From NCBI GenBank assembly GCA_015680685.1, contig MNCI01033448.1, forward strand, positions 64,001 through 124,000: a stretch of DNA of 60,000 nt. The letters are read 5' to 3'. The translations under genes and the position numbers were made by a program. This stretch comes from Gnetum montanum. Lineage: Eukaryota > Streptophyta > Gnetopsida > Gnetales > Gnetaceae. The notes under the pieces were generated by a model. It was not told where the DNA came from, searched no databases, and saw only the letters and a list, made by a program, of their open reading frames with translations. This document shows, piece by piece, positions 1 through 12,719 of the stretch. How positions within the stretch are numbered: the stretch's first letter is position 1; every line of letters begins with the position of its first letter.

Positions 1-393
1 TGTTGTTTTGTGCTTGCTTTACATCAAGTAATCGAGGTCTCCCCAGTGTAACGTGATATACAAAATATACTTTTCCAAGTCAAAGTGTAGATCTTGAAAC
101 TACACGTTTCTCTTGTGTTAGCCTTCTCTTATCGTGTTTAGCATTATCATCGTTACAATTCATCTACGTCGTTTTCCCCTCATTTTGTGATTCCTCGAAT
201 CAAATCGATCCACGGAATATTTCATAATCTCCATCGTTTTATTGATTAGTAAGTCCTTGTCTAATCGACAAGACTATTCAGGGCGCCGTGGATTCATTTT
301 TCCAGCATAGCCCTCGCACGGATCCGTGGTTAAAACTGTGTACGCAGGATTTTGTTTGGTATTTTTCAGCTGCCGACATTTTCCGTCGTTACA
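1..393 (+). repeat. 3' end of an LTR, element F (3' LTR, truncated by window)
   Basis: The stretch matches the last part of the LTRs at 13201-15022, 30379-32218 and 46527-48253: the block 'gtccttgtctaatcgac', the phrase 'agccctcgcacggatcc', then a terminus ending in 'cgttaca'. What follows is not the primer-binding site seen after the 5' LTRs of A and E, so this is a 3' LTR, with the rest of F upstream of the window. The bases 394-398 (gtgta) would be its target duplication; the partner is outside. It interrupts the minus-strand LTR of element D. Confidence 0.7.
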
Positions 394-398
394 GTGTA

Positions 399-1882
399 CA
401 GTAGGCATAGTGGATAGTGTATTCATAGTCTCAGGGACTTCTAGCTACAAAGACTAATGTTTTTCCATAGTGTCTATGCTTGCCAAGTTGGCTACCATGA
501 TGTGTAGTGGGCTACAGTGTTTTGCGGTGAACTATGGTGATGTGTAACCTTGCCTTTCTATCGTTCGCTAGTGTGCCTTTGAATTTGCTAACTTGGCCAA
601 TTCTCAAATTTTCCAACCTACTTCAATTTTTTCCAACCCTAAAAATGTTGAGGATGAAGGTATTTATAGGGCTAGGTTTAGCATGAAATGCAGAGAGATT
701 GCCATGTGGCAAAGGGAACAGTTGGAACTACGTTGTCACCCAACTACACTCTTCACTGAGGCTATTGTTGTTGTGCTCTACTGTACTTTGCTAGACTCTG
801 CAAGGTTGGGAGATTGTGACTATGCTACCAAGTGCATGTATATGCACTGAGAAGACTACAATGTACTTGAAAAAATGCAACTTTGGAGAGTACACTCTAG
901 GACTACACTCTCCACTATCTTGTGTGGGGTTGAGTGTAGTTACAATTTGGGGACAAAGAGGAGATACAAAAAAATGTATTTCGCTAAAAACACTCACCAA
1001 AGGTGTGTTGGAGCTAAGCTAAATGCTGGTGTTGCATTATGGAGGCCTTTGGAGGCTGTTTTGGTTAACTATGCTTGACTACGCTCTAGATTGGGGGAGC
1101 GCATAGTCCAACACTTAGAAAAATTTTGCAAAAAAATGGCTATGTGCTAACTACATTCTTCGTAAGAGGTTGACTATGCTCTTAATTGGGGGTGAGCATA
1201 GTCCCAGTACTTGTCAAAAGTTGCAAAAACTAGCTTCTAGTTAACTATGCTTGACTATGCTTTGGGGTAGTAGAGAGTGTAATCTCAACACTTCAAAAAT
1301 TTTGCAAAAACTACACCTTCATGCTAATTATGCTTGACTATGCTTTAGGGAAGCAGAGAGTGTAGTCTTGGCACTAAGAAAAAATTCGCAAAAATGTGGC
1401 CTTGATGCTTACTATGCTTAACTATGCTCTAAGGAAGTAGAGAGTGTAGTCTTAACACTTAGAAAATTTTGCAAAAAATACGCCTTCATGCTTACTACAC
1501 TTCACTATGCTTTGGGGTAGTCAAGAGCGTAATCTTGACACTTAGACAAAATCTATAAAAACTAGGCCTTCATGTTGACTATACTTGACTACACTCTAAG
1601 GTAGTGGAGAGAGTAGCCTTAGCACTTAAAACATTTTGTAGTGGCTAGCTGGACACTTATGAAATTTTGCAAAACTAGCCTTTTTGTTGACTATGCTGTC
1701 TACTAAGTTGACTATGCTCTGGGGTAGTGAAGAGTGTAGTTCCAACAATAAGAAAAAATTGTAGCTTCTTGCTTCACGATGACACTTAGACAAAATTGCA
1801 AAAGAAATTGATTTTTTGCGGAAAAACTCCATAGCAGGCTTAGCACCAACATAGCTTGGAGAAAAACACCATAGAGAATCAA
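399..1882 (-). repeat. 3' LTR of element D (minus strand), interrupted by F
   Basis: Read on the minus strand, this begins just after a polypurine tract (1883-1902), carries a long U3 of degenerate CTACACTCT/GACTATGCT words, and has a TATA box (TATAAATA, complement of 661-668) at the place where the other LTRs have theirs. Blocks in 900-1000 match, inverted, the plus-strand LTR at 4800-4970. The R/U5 end is missing because F was inserted. Short open frames here are fortuitous. The outer boundary near 1882 is accurate to a few bases. Confidence 0.65.
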
Positions 1883-1902
1883 TTGGTCCCTCTTTGTTGA
1901 CA
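1883..1902 (-). other. polypurine tract of element D
   Basis: On the minus strand the sequence reads GACAAAGAGGGACCAA immediately before the LTR. The same purine-rich tract (GACAAAGAGG) precedes the 3' LTRs of A, B and C. Upstream (about 1920-1936) lies the inverted partner TCTTTGTCAATGTCTC, so the tract can sit in one arm of a hairpin. Confidence 0.6.
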
Positions 1903-3423
1903 TCTGGAGGAGTGGCTTGAGAGACATTGACAAAGAATAGCAAAACACCATAGCAAGGTTGGCACCAACATAGCTTGTTAGTACCTAATCAGATGTTGCT
2001 ACACCATGCTAAAGAGTGCTATGGATAGTGGTACGTTGGGGGTAATAGGTGTAGGTAATTTTTTGGGGATAAAAGTGAAGATGAAATGCACACAAGATGT
2101 CATGATGTAGGATGCAGAGTTAGCACGACTGATAGTGATCATGGAACTAGGGTGGCTTGCCGCTGAAAATGTTGACCTAGTGCTCATGAGAGAGTTAGTG
2201 TGGATTCTAGGTTGGACTGGTTGCAAAATTGTAATGCTGTGAATTTTCTTGGAGAGGTGCTTTCCTTCCTTTTCTTTTCTTTTTATTTTTTTGCTATGGG
2301 ATGTACTTGCTTTGGGTTCTACACATTACTAAATGCTAACTAGGAGGTGCTTTTCATCAAGTGAACTGCATGCTACCGAATGCACTTTGCTTTGATGCTT
2401 GCAAAATCGCATTGCATCTACAAGATAGGTGTTTCCTCCCTAGGATGACATGTGTTACATCCACCTGAGCTTTGACTAGCCAACAGAGGCTCCCCATGGG
2501 ACAACTTAAGTTATGTCTTCCTTGGGTTCTATGGTTTGACTTGCAGAGGATGCCATGTGTTCACATCATGTGAGCATTAGAGAGGTTTGCAATCTTGACT
2601 ATGCAAGAGAATGTAAGAGTATCGAAACATAGGGATGGATATAGGTAGGCTATAATAAGGTAGTAGGGATGTGCATTCTTGAGTGTCTTAGCGAGTATAA
2701 TCATTTACATCAGAGCAATGTGAAGACTTGCTGCTACGATGAGATCCACCTTTGCATAATGACCTAGGACTTCATCCTACAAACAAAACTCTAAGAAGAT
2801 AACAAAAATACCAAACATAAAATACAATAAAAATGCCAAGGGCAATGATGCTACAAGTTCTCCAAAGGCCACACCCAATTGCAAGTGCTCAAAAAATTAG
2901 CAAAAAACTAGTAAAATGTAGGGGGCCAATGATGCTGCAAGTGGTCCAAAGCTTGTGCTCATTGTAGGTGCTCCATTTTGGGACTACAATATCCCAACTT
3001 GCATGGTGCACAAAAGAGTGGGGAAGGGGGGAGTTAAAAATATTCTTGCTTGCTTACTTGTAGAACTATGCATGAATAACTGCAAACCTAGTTTAAGGTC
3101 ATGGTAGACCATGGTATGCTAGTTTATAGTCTTAATGGACCATTGTGCGCCATTTTAGCATCATAGTGGACAAATGATATGATAGTTTAGTGTCATAGCA
3201 GATGAATGATGTACTAGTTTAACATCATAGCAGAGTTTAATGTCATAGTAGACAAGTTTTTGCACCAATTTAACATCATAGTGGATGAACTATGCCAGTT
3301 TAACATCATAGAGGATGAATGCTACTATGCTAGTTTAATGTCATAGTAGATGAGTTACTATGCCATTTTAATGTCATAGAAGATCAGTGCTTTCCATGTT
3401 GAATTGATGTGAGGTGCTGCATG
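1903..3423 (-). other. 3' non-coding region of element D, with TTAAACTAG-type repeats
   Basis: There is no coding sequence between the integrase stop and the polypurine tract. From about 3080 to 3400 an array of short imperfect repeats (on the plus strand 'agtttaatgtcatagtagatga') runs through the region; on the sense strand of the element it reads CTATGACATTAAACTGGCA and the like. The remaining 1.1 kb resembles the post-pol regions of A, B and C and holds no open frame worth reporting. Confidence 0.55.
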
Positions 3424-4083
3424 CTAGGTGTAGTATGGCTTTAGGTATGAATCATTCACTAGATTAGCAAACTCATTTTCATCTTGATGAGCAAGCTTGA
3501 ATGCTCCATTGTTGTAGGCCTTAGTAACCAAGAAAGGCCCTTCCCATTTGGTTGAGAATTTATCTGTGGGTTTGTGAATGACCTTGAGGACTAGGTCCCC
3601 TTTCTTGATTAGGCATTGATGCTAGTTGTCATGATGTTTTTGCCATTACTTTTCTTGGTATCATTCCATGTGACTAAGCATCTACATGTGCTCCTCCTCT
3701 ATTAAGTTGAGGTCTTCAGTTCTCAACTTGTTATCTTGAGCTTTGTTAATGAAGTTCAAGAGGATCACCTAGAGAAATGGAACCTACAATTCAAGTGAAA
3801 AAATTACTTTAGACCCATAAACAAGGCTATAAGGCATCTTACCTATTGTTGTTCGGTGTGTTGTGCGGTAGGTCCAAAGTGTATAGACTAGTTGCTCATG
3901 CCATCATCGTTTGCTATTGTTTAGTATCTTTTTTAGAAGGTTGACATTGACTCTGTTAGTGGCCTCCACTTAGCCATTTTCCTAAGGCTAGTATCACGAT
4001 GAGAAGAATTGTTTAATGCCAAAGTGTTCACAAAAGGCTTCAGTTTCAACACTGCTAAATTGTGGCCCCTTATTTATGACGAT
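3424..4083 (-). pseudogene. integrase C-terminal part of pol, element D (fragment)
   Basis: Minus-strand translation gives the second half of a Ty3/gypsy integrase: the catalytic-core strand with GPQFSSVETEAFCEHFGIK (the usual DNGPQF motif, here with NKG), a region matching the E-containing helix, and a C-terminal GPF module containing WEGPFLVTKA and the terminal YLKPYY followed by a stop at 3426-3424. The upstream half is absent because the LTR of element G starts at 4084 in the middle of the core. Bases 4079-4083 (acgat) are the likely target duplication for G. Stops and shifts show that it is dead. Confidence 0.75.
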
Positions 4084-5145
4084 TGAAACACCACTAATTT
4101 TGGGCTTTAGAACTTCAACAAGAAATTTTTCTGTGTTGGTGCTATGCTCCTCAACATAGCTAACATAGCATGCATCAAGGCCTGTTTTGTGAAATTTTCT
4201 AAGTGTCAACAGCAATTGCATGAAAATTTTTCTAAGTGTCCTACTATGCTCTCACTCTACCTGCTACACTCTAGAGCATAGCTAATGTAGCACATACTTC
4301 CATGGCTAGTTGGCCCAAGTGCTAAGTCAAAATTTATCAGGATTTCTTGAGATGGAAATAATAGTTTGGAAAATTCTTTATCTCTTGGGTTACTACTCTT
4401 TGCTATCCTCTAGAGCATAGCCAGTGTAGCACACTGTTCAATGGCCAATTTTGCCTAACTGTTAAGCAAGAAGTTGTCCAGCTATCTCAACATGGAAGAC
4501 ACATTTGGTAAATATTCTAACTCATGAGGCTACCACTCCTACTATGGACTAGAGTGTAGCCAACCTAACATGAAGAACAAATGTAAATTCTATCAAAATT
4601 TTCAAAGTATCCCAACTACATTCTACTATGCTTAAGAGCGTAGCTAGCATAACCAGTGTTGGACATCAAATTTTGCAAAATTTGACTAAGTGTTATGTTA
4701 CGCTCTAAAGTGTAGCTAGAGTAACACTAAAGAATAGCCTCAAAAAACCTCCAAAAGCCTCCAGAACTTAGCATCAGCCATTTTCTTAGCTTAGACATCC
4801 CTCCAGCAAGAAATATTAGCAATTTGTATCTCTTTTACATCCCAATTGGTTACCCAAAATTGTACCTACACTTGAAGCTACTCAAAAGAGGAGAAGACAT
4901 AGTCCCAGAGCATAGCCTCCAAGTTGCACTATTTTTGCATTGTTTGTAGGTACATTGTGGTCATTCAAACCTTGGAATATGTAGTCTTGCCAGTGTAGTC
5001 ATAGTTTAACAATCTTTGGGGATCCATTCTAGTACTCTAAAGTGTAGCACTTGCTACTCCCATGGGAGCATAGCAAAGGTCAGCATAGCCTCATCTACCC
5101 TCATGCCACATGGTACTAGATCCACATCTTGTGCCACATGGTACC
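4084..5145 (+). repeat. 5' part of an LTR, element G (plus strand), cut by B
   Basis: It begins TGAAACACC, the same first bases as the LTRs of A, B, C and E, directly inside the D integrase. The body has the U3 character of the family: 'ctaagtgt', 'gagcatagc', 'gtagctagagtaac', and a 4800-4970 block that matches the D LTR in inverse. It stops before the TATA region at 5145, where the minus-strand LTR of B begins. The remainder must lie on the far side of B, outside the window. Confidence 0.65.
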
Positions 5146-7224
5146 TGTATCATCCAAAAATGTTTGCAGTTGAAACACCAAGGGGTCATCAGGCATATTG
5201 CCAACCCCAAGTTCGTGGAAGGGTTGTGCTGGAGAAAATGGAAATGGGGTGCCCTAAATGGTCTAGTTGATTAGACATGGACTTACATGGTGTATAATAA
5301 CTATTTGGAAATAGAGTTGTTAGAGCATCACACACAAGAGTCGAGGAAAGAAGAAATAGGACATACACAATAAGGTGAGTACACCAATGCATATTGACAA
5401 TAGAATTGAGCAATTATGCTAACAATTTGAAATACATGCTAAAAAGAAATGAAGTGCAAAATTAGGTGAAGAAATGCACAACCCCAAATTTGGGGAATGA
5501 AAATATTGATTAAATGATGTATTAAACTAGTACATAGTATCAAATAGGCATCATAAGATAGTGGGGTAGTATGATCATAGTCTCTGGGGCATTGAAGATG
5601 CGGTGTTGACAGCCACCAAGGAAGTTGAATCTACTGGGTCGGCTATTGTCATGTTGTGTAGGTGTGGGTTCAGTGCTCAATAAGGTGTCATGCTTGGGTG
5701 CTAAAGTGGAGAGGTGAGGAAGGTGTCAGAGATGCTCTAAATCTAAGATTTTCCGATTGTCAACCTTTTTCTCATCAATCTTTTGCAAAAGCCAACTACC
5801 CAAAGCCAATAATTAAAATGTTGATTATTGGGGTATTTATAGAGCTAGGGTTGATGGTAGATGTGGATTGGATGCCACATGGCTTGGGTCAAACACAACA
5901 TGAGTGTGAACAAGTTACATGAACATGCTACACTCAAAATATCAAGCTCTACAGAACAGAAACAAGAACTAACCATCTGCCAAATTATGACCACACTGCC
6001 CAAACTACATGTGCCAAAGTCTGAGGCACTTCCACGTACCTACAGATAATGCCAAAACAAATGCTATTGGGAGCCTATGCTCCAAGACTACGTCCTCCCC
6101 CTCTTCTAAATAGGGTTAAGCATAAGAAAAATTTTGGGAATTAATAGGAGATACAAAAATAAAGAAATTGCTAATCTTGGCCACTGGAGAGATGCAGGAG
6201 CAGGAATAAAGGTCAATGTTGAGCTTTGGGAACTTTTGGAGGCATTTGAAGGCATTTTCCAAGTGTCATGCTATCTATGCTACCTAGCATGATAGAGCAT
6301 AGTGTGAACACCTAGAAAATTTTTGCATTTTGGCTTGCTATGCTGTTTATGTTTCATAGCATAGCAAAGCATAACATCCTTTTTCCAGTGAATTTTGCCA
6401 AAAGTTAAAATTTTTTCTGATGGCATGCTAATCACACCCTAGGGTGTAGCAAGGTAGGCAACTTTAATAGCCAGGAAATGCATCTCCCATGTCAGAATGG
6501 CTTGACAACTTTTGGTTCCATACTTAGAAAATTTTTGACCCTGGAACATCTGTTACACTGCCTACGTTGTGCAGCATACCAGAGCATAACATCAATTTTT
6601 GGATGAATTCTGACAAAACTTGCCATGTTTTTCCATAGCATGTTGATCACACTTCAAGGATGAAATAAGATAGGTAGCCTCAGAAATCAAAAAATTGCCA
6701 AACACACCTTCCATATCCAGTACAACACTTAGAAAAATTTGAGTCCCAAAATTGGTGCTATGCTGTCTATGTTGTGCAGCGTAGTAGAGCGTAATGGACC
6801 CAAAGATAGAAAATTTTCCAAACTATTTCTTCCACCCTAAGCATTTTTGGTAACTCCTAGCCTAGCACTTGGGTGGACTGGCAACCTGGGCATGTGTCAA
6901 GCTAGGCAAGTTGAAGAGCATAACAGGCTTGATGGCTTGGTAGATAGAAAATTTTCTAAACTATTTAGTCCATCCTTAGTGCCTTTCTAACTGCTTCTGA
7001 CTTAACATTTGTGCAAACTAGCCTTGGAAACATGTGCTACGCTGGCTATGCTAGGGAGTGTAGCAAAGAGACTTAGAAAAATTTTGCAAATATTAGGACT
7101 TCGAGTGTGCTACGCTGTCTACACCTCCCAATGTGACACTAGACTTAGAGAAATTTTGCCCAAGTTTTAACACTTAGACAAATCTACTGTGGAGTCACCA
7201 AAGCCCAAAATTAGTGGTGTTTTA
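5146..7224 (-). repeat. 3' LTR of element B (minus strand)
   Basis: On the plus strand the LTR runs from 'tgtatcatcc' (end of U5) to 'ggtgtttta' (start of U3), about 2.08 kb. It has a TATA box on the minus strand at 5841-5834 and the 'tctaatc..accattt' block near its U5 end. Its first 475 bases match 39844-40319, the surviving piece of B's 5' LTR. The U3 contains scattered GCTATGCT/AGCATAGC palindromic words. Left flank 5141-5145 (gtacc) is the likely target duplication. Open frames inside (for example 5662-5922) are not conserved. Confidence 0.75.
5834..5841 (-). promoter_or_regulatory. TATA box of the B 3' LTR
   Basis: TATAAATA on the minus strand, in the same context (TAGCTCTATAAATACCCC) as the TATA boxes of the other LTRs. 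It would start transcription of the element RNA at the R region. Confidence 0.6.
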
Positions 7225-7244
7225 CTAGCCCCTCTTTGTCGACA
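7225..7244 (-). other. polypurine tract of element B
   Basis: Minus strand: GTCGACAAAGAGGGGCTAG directly before the LTR. It is equivalent to the tracts in A, C and D, and is likewise preceded (about 7254-7275) by an inverted copy of its core, TTCTTTGTCAATGTCTCTC. Confidence 0.65.
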
Positions 7245-7653
7245 TCTAGAGAATTGACCCGAGAGACATTGACAAAGAATATGAATAACCACGATGAGCA
7301 TTACATTGACACCATTTGTTAGTGCCTGATTGGATTGTGCTTTGCTACTGTTGAGAGTCCTAAGGAAATGAAGTGTGATAGGGACTAGTTTAGGGAAATG
7401 GGTCAAGGGATGGAAAGAATAACTATGGGGGATAATGCAATGATGGCTTGGTGCCACAACATGATCTCTCTTTGGAATGCTTATGAGAGAATCAACATAT
7501 GGAGGTGTCCTACCTCCTTGGATTTCAAGCTCTTATTGGAGTGCTTGTGAGATGGTCAATCAAAGGCCATAACAGTTGCAAAACAGAAATTGTGCCCTTT
7601 AACTTAGGCATTCAACTTGTACCATTTTATTTTTATTTTTCTTTCTTTTCTTT

Positions 7654-7691
<38 letters not shown>

Positions 7692-9163
7692 ATAAATGTT
7701 TTTTTTGTGAAGTGAATTTTCCTAGAGGCAAACATGTCATCTTTGTAGGATAGCTGTTTCCTCCTTGGGATGAGTTATGTTACATCCATTTGGAGCTTTG
7801 ACCAACCCACAAAAACTCCCCATGGGATAATTTGCATTATGTCTATTCCAAGTTGGACAGCTAACTATAGAAAAGGTTGCATGTGCATTAAGGAAGCTTA
7901 TAGAGGATGAGGGAGATTACAAGATCAAGAGGTAGAGGTTAGGTTAATTGAGGGAATATTGGGGTATGCACTCTCAAGTAGCTAGGTGAGCCAAAGTAAA
8001 TACATTGGAATAATGTAGCATCTGTTTCTTGCAGTGAAACACATTCTTGAATGACACCATCCAGGCTTTATCCTGCAAATGCAATGTAGAGATAACCATA
8101 AAAACAACCATCATGTGAAATGAGGGTGAAGTCCTACCTACCTAAGACATTGCAAGGGATACAAGTGTTGTGTTTGGTGCATGCAATGTATAAAGTAAGA
8201 AGGCTAGTGTACATTTCAGCAATGGTAGGCTGGAAAGCTCCAGTAGCCACACCAGAGGTGAGAACCTAAGAGCTTAAGAGCAATGGTGATGTAGGTGCTT
8301 AGGAGTTCTCTCCAAAGGTAGTCGCTAGGAAATTTAGTAGTAGGATGAAGAGCCATGCTGCTGAATGGCCTTCTAGACCTTGATAATGGCAAGGGCTAGA
8401 TGATGGCAGTGCTGTGGCTGGGCCATAGTACTATTGGGACTCCAGCTAGAGGTGCTGATGAAGAGAGCTATGACCAAGATGATTAGCGATGATGGGATTA
8501 GCTCCAGAAGGTCAGCAAGATGCCAAACATCATCTCTAGTAGATCAACAAGATGTAAGGGATGGCAATGTTGCAAATGTCTGAAAGGGTTTTTCCTTGGT
8601 GATGTGAACTTCATTCTGGAACTACAACACCCCAAACCATCCTGCTAAGGAGGCATGGGTAGGCAATAAAGGATTGGAAGTATTCTCACTCGCTTGTTTG
8701 TAGGACCTTGTAGGTTGAACCATAGATGCTGGCCCAGTTTTAGGTCTTGGTAGATTGCTAGTTGTGCTAGTTGAAGGTCCCAACAGACCATGATCCAAGT
8801 TTAAGGTCCAGGTGGACCGTACTGTGCTTGTTTAAGGTCCTAGCAGACTACTGTGCTAGTTTAACATTGTAGCGGATGGTGGATGTCTAGTTTTAGATCA
8901 TAACAAACCATGCTGTGGGTGCCAGTTTCATGTCATAACCCAAGAACATTTTGCGCTAGTTTAGTGTCATAGGAGATGATCTACACTAGTTTAATTTCAT
9001 AGCGAATGTTTTGTGCTAGTTTAATATTGTAGCAAGTGTTCTGTGCCAATTTAATATCATAGCGGATATCCTAATTTAATATCATCATAGACATTCTATG
9101 CTAGTTTAACATCATAGTGGACATTCTGCTTACCTTGCTTTATTATTGATGTGATACTACATG
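7245..9163 (-). other. 3' non-coding region of element B with CT microsatellite and repeat array
   Basis: There is no gene here. A (CT)n microsatellite occupies about 7649-7688. From about 8740 to 9130 there is an array of short repeats (plus strand 'ctagtttaatatcatagcggat'), the same kind as in D (3080-3400) and C (42940-43260), whose sense strand reads CTATGATATTAAACTAG. The middle part (8100-8640) resembles the post-pol region of A and C and shows no conserved frame. Confidence 0.55.
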
Positions 9164-12100
9164 TTAAAGTGTAATACGACTTTAGGTACAGGTGGTTGAC
9201 AAGATTAGCGAACTCATTGCCATCTAAATCAGTAAGCTTGAAGGCTCCGTCTTCATATGCCTTTGTGATCAAAAAGGTCCCTTCCTAGTTGGCTAAGAAC
9301 TTGTTAGTGGACTCACGAATAGCCTTGAGGACTAGATCCCTCTCCTTGACTAGGCATCGGTTCAAATTATGATGATTATTTTGCCATTATTTTTCTTGAT
9401 ACCACTCCATGTGATTAAGTATTTGGATGTGCTCTTCCTCTGTAGAGTCAAGATTAATGATTCCTGACTCATTGTTCTGAGCCTCATCCATGAAGTTTAA
9501 GAGGATCATGCAAAGCAATGGGACCTAAAATTCAAGAGGCAACACTGCTTTAGATCCATACATAAGACTATATGGTGTTTTACTTGTTGTAGTTTGGCAT
9601 GTTATGCGGTAGGCCCAAAGTGCATAAACTAGTTGCTCATGCCATTGTCACTTCCTATTGCTAAGCATCTTCTTTAGAAGGTTGAAGATGATCTTATTTG
9701 TGGCCTCCACTTCACCATTTTCCTCAAGGTAGTACAATGATGAAAAGGAGTGTTTGATGCCAAAGTTTTCACAGAAGGCTTTAGTTTCCACACTGCGAAA
9801 TTGTGGCCTGTTCTCTATGACTATAGTTATAGGGAGACCAAATCGGGTTACTATATTGTCCAAAATGAATTTGCAAACCTATTGAGATGTGGTCTTCCTA
9901 AGGGGAATAGCTTCTACCCACTTCATGAAATACTCAGTTGTGGTAATAATGAAGCTATGTCCTGTGGAAGACTTAGGTGTTATAGGCCCTATTATATCTA
10001 ATCCCCAACATTGAAATGGCCATATGATTTGTGTAGTATGTAGCTCAATTGGTGACACATGCATTAGATTCCCATGGCACTGACATATGTCACATGTCCT
10101 AACCTTGGAGATGCAATCATGCTCCATATAAGGCCAATAGTAGCCTAGACGTCTACTTTTTTCCATCATTGCCTTGGGAGCTATATGCCCTCCACATAGT
10201 CCCTCATGGACTTGATCAATGATTCTTTGTGCTTCACCACCACTAACACAAGTTAACAATATCCCATCATAAGATCTATAACATAAAGAACTATCAGCTA
10301 TGAGGACATACTACCATGCTCATTTTTGTACTACATCATTTTGGGTAGATGTTAGGTTTTGCAGAGGCTCTCCATGTTGAAGGTATGCTTTAATGTCATC
10401 ATACCATTCTTGAGTGTGTGCTGCACTTATAGACGTCATACTTGTTTTGTGAATGATAGGGTTGGTGCACTTCACTATTGAAGTGGGTAAAGTAGGAAAC
10501 ATATTTTGTGATACATTTAATGCTAAAGTGGCCAGTGCATTGGCTATACCATTTTCATTACAAGGAATGTGTTGAACATCTAAGGTTGCAAATTGTTTTA
10601 GTAAGTGTTTTGCCAACTCATAGTAAGGCTGTAATTGTTGTGCTTTATAGGCATAAACCTCTATGACTTGGTTAATGACCAACTATGAATCACCTTAGAT
10701 TTCTATATTTTGGGTCCCTAACTCTTGAGCTACTAGAATTCTTCGAAGGAGACCTTCATATTATGCTACATTATTTGTACAAAGAAATGCAAAGTGGTAT
10801 GCAAAAGGTTGGATCTCTCCAACAGGAAATGTGATAATAGCAGTGAAACTACCACCTTATGTGGTCAAGGCATCGTCAAAGTGTAAAATGACCTCAAAGT
10901 TTGCAGGTACTAGAATTATATTGCTAACATGCTCATATAGGAATTCAAGATCTATCATCGGCTAGTTGTGTGTAGGTGAAGTCGTAATTTCTGTGGCTAT
11001 TGCTTGACCTTTTGTGGATGACTATGCTATATAGTGTAGGTCAAACACTATGGTTATTACTTTCCATCTAGCCATTCTGCTACTTTCATATATGTTGGTT
11101 GTAATGGCCCTAAGTATGTTACTCTTGCAAATGATGTTGACTTGACTACGAAATAAGTAGTCTCCATTTTTTTAGCACAAAAACTAAGGCAAGATATTTT
11201 TTCTCCACATCATTGTATTTTGCCTTGTGAGCTATTATCGCATAACTTAGGTAATAAATAGGAATTTTAGAACCATCATCTCTCCTTTGATAGAGCAAGG
11301 AAGCAATGGATGTATCTGGAGTTGCAAGGTAAATGTAGAAAGACTTATCTCTTTATGGAGGATAGACGGTTGGAAGATGAAGAAGCTCCCTTTTTAGGTT
11401 GTCAAATGCTTCTTGGCATTAGTTTGTCCACTCAAAGTTAACTCCCTTTTTGAGTAAGTGTTGCATTGGGTGCAAATTATTTGTTAACCTCATGATAAAC
11501 CTTCGTATGAATTGTACTCTGCCTTGCAATCCACATAACTCTTTAAGGTTTGTGGGTGGTGCTAAGTTGATAATAGCCTTGACCGTATTGGGGTCTACAT
11601 GTATTCTTGTTTCTCATACTATAAAGCCTAGCATGTGCCCAATTTTAATGCTGAAGACACACTTTTTGGGATTGAGGTGAAGGTCATGCCTATAACAATT
11701 CTTAAGAACAAGGTTCAAGTCATTTGCATGATTAGGAGCTTTCTTGGACTTGACTGCTATATCATCAATGTAGTCATTTAGCCATTCAAGAAGATAGTCA
11801 TTAAAGATGTAGGTCATGGCATGTTGGTATGTTGTTCTAGAATTTTTTAGCCCAAAGGGCATCCTTGTCTAACAAAACGTTCCCCAAGGGGTCATGAAAG
11901 TAGTAGTAAGTTGGTGTTCCAAGTTTATGCAAATTTGGTTGTACCCTGAGAATCCATCCATGAAGGATAACAAGGCATGACTGGTCATAGTATCGACAAG
12001 TTGATCAATACTAGGTAATGAGAAATCATCCTTAATGGTTGCCTTGTTTAAATCTCGGAAGTCTATGTAGATGCATATACCCTCGATTTTCCTAGGGACA

Positions 12101-12649
12101 ACTATGATGTTTGAGACCCAGTCTACATAGTTGACTATGTAGATGAACCTAGCTTGGTAAAGTTTAGTGATTTCATCGTAGACAACCAATGCAATTTTTG
12201 GCTTAATTTTATGAGCTTTTTGTTTGACTAGCTTGACACATGGATCTAGGATAATGTTATGTTGGATTATCTACGGGACTAATCCTGACATATCTTCATA
12301 AGACCACATGAATACCTTGATATTTTCATTAAGGACTCTAGAGATATTTTTTGGACTTGTGGCTTAAGTAGAGAGCTAAGCTTCAATGCTCTTGTCTCAC
12401 CTGTACATGTTGTTACAAGGATTTCTATGAGTGGATCCTTAGTTATGTCACCAACTTCTAATTCTAGGGCTTGAACTAGATGTTCCAGCCAATCTAGTAA
12501 TGTTTCTAAGGATGCTATGTTAGGGTCAGAAGGACGTGATTTGAAGTCCAAAAGCTCTATGTTTATGTGTCTCATGAGTCTGCCATGGGGTCTAGTCAAG
12601 GTTAAAGGTGAATGAAGATTCTTGTGTGTGCTAATTTTCCCAAATGATC
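9164..12649 (-). pseudogene. pol of element B: RT, RNase H, second RNase H, integrase (decayed)
   Basis: The minus-strand reading begins after a splice-acceptor-like TTTTGTAG (AG at 12651-12650). Order: N-terminal linker (12649-12280), RT with the fingers region GGI/EGICIYIDFRDLNKA and palm YIDDIAVKSK (about 12190-11610), RNase H, a second RNase H (about 10970-10320, with ALATLAL near its end), then integrase with the HHCC zinc finger (HEGLCGGHIAPKA ... CDICQCHG, 10250-10060), core motif PQFRSVETKAFCENFGIK (about 9810), and the C-terminal GPF module ending at 9166-9164. The chain is broken by stops and shifts at several points, for example between 11869 and 11862. Two RNase H domains are a mark of the Tat/Ogre branch. 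Confidence 0.85.
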
Positions 12650-12719
12650 CTACAAAATAGCCAAAGAAAGCGTCAAGTGGTATCTTTCTAATAAAGAAAA
12701 ATGAGGCAAAGTGCATAAA

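Noticed and set aside
7649-7688. (CT)n microsatellite as a regulatory GAGA-type element
   Set aside because: It lies in the decayed 3' non-coding part of B, with no equivalent in A or C; an ordinary microsatellite.
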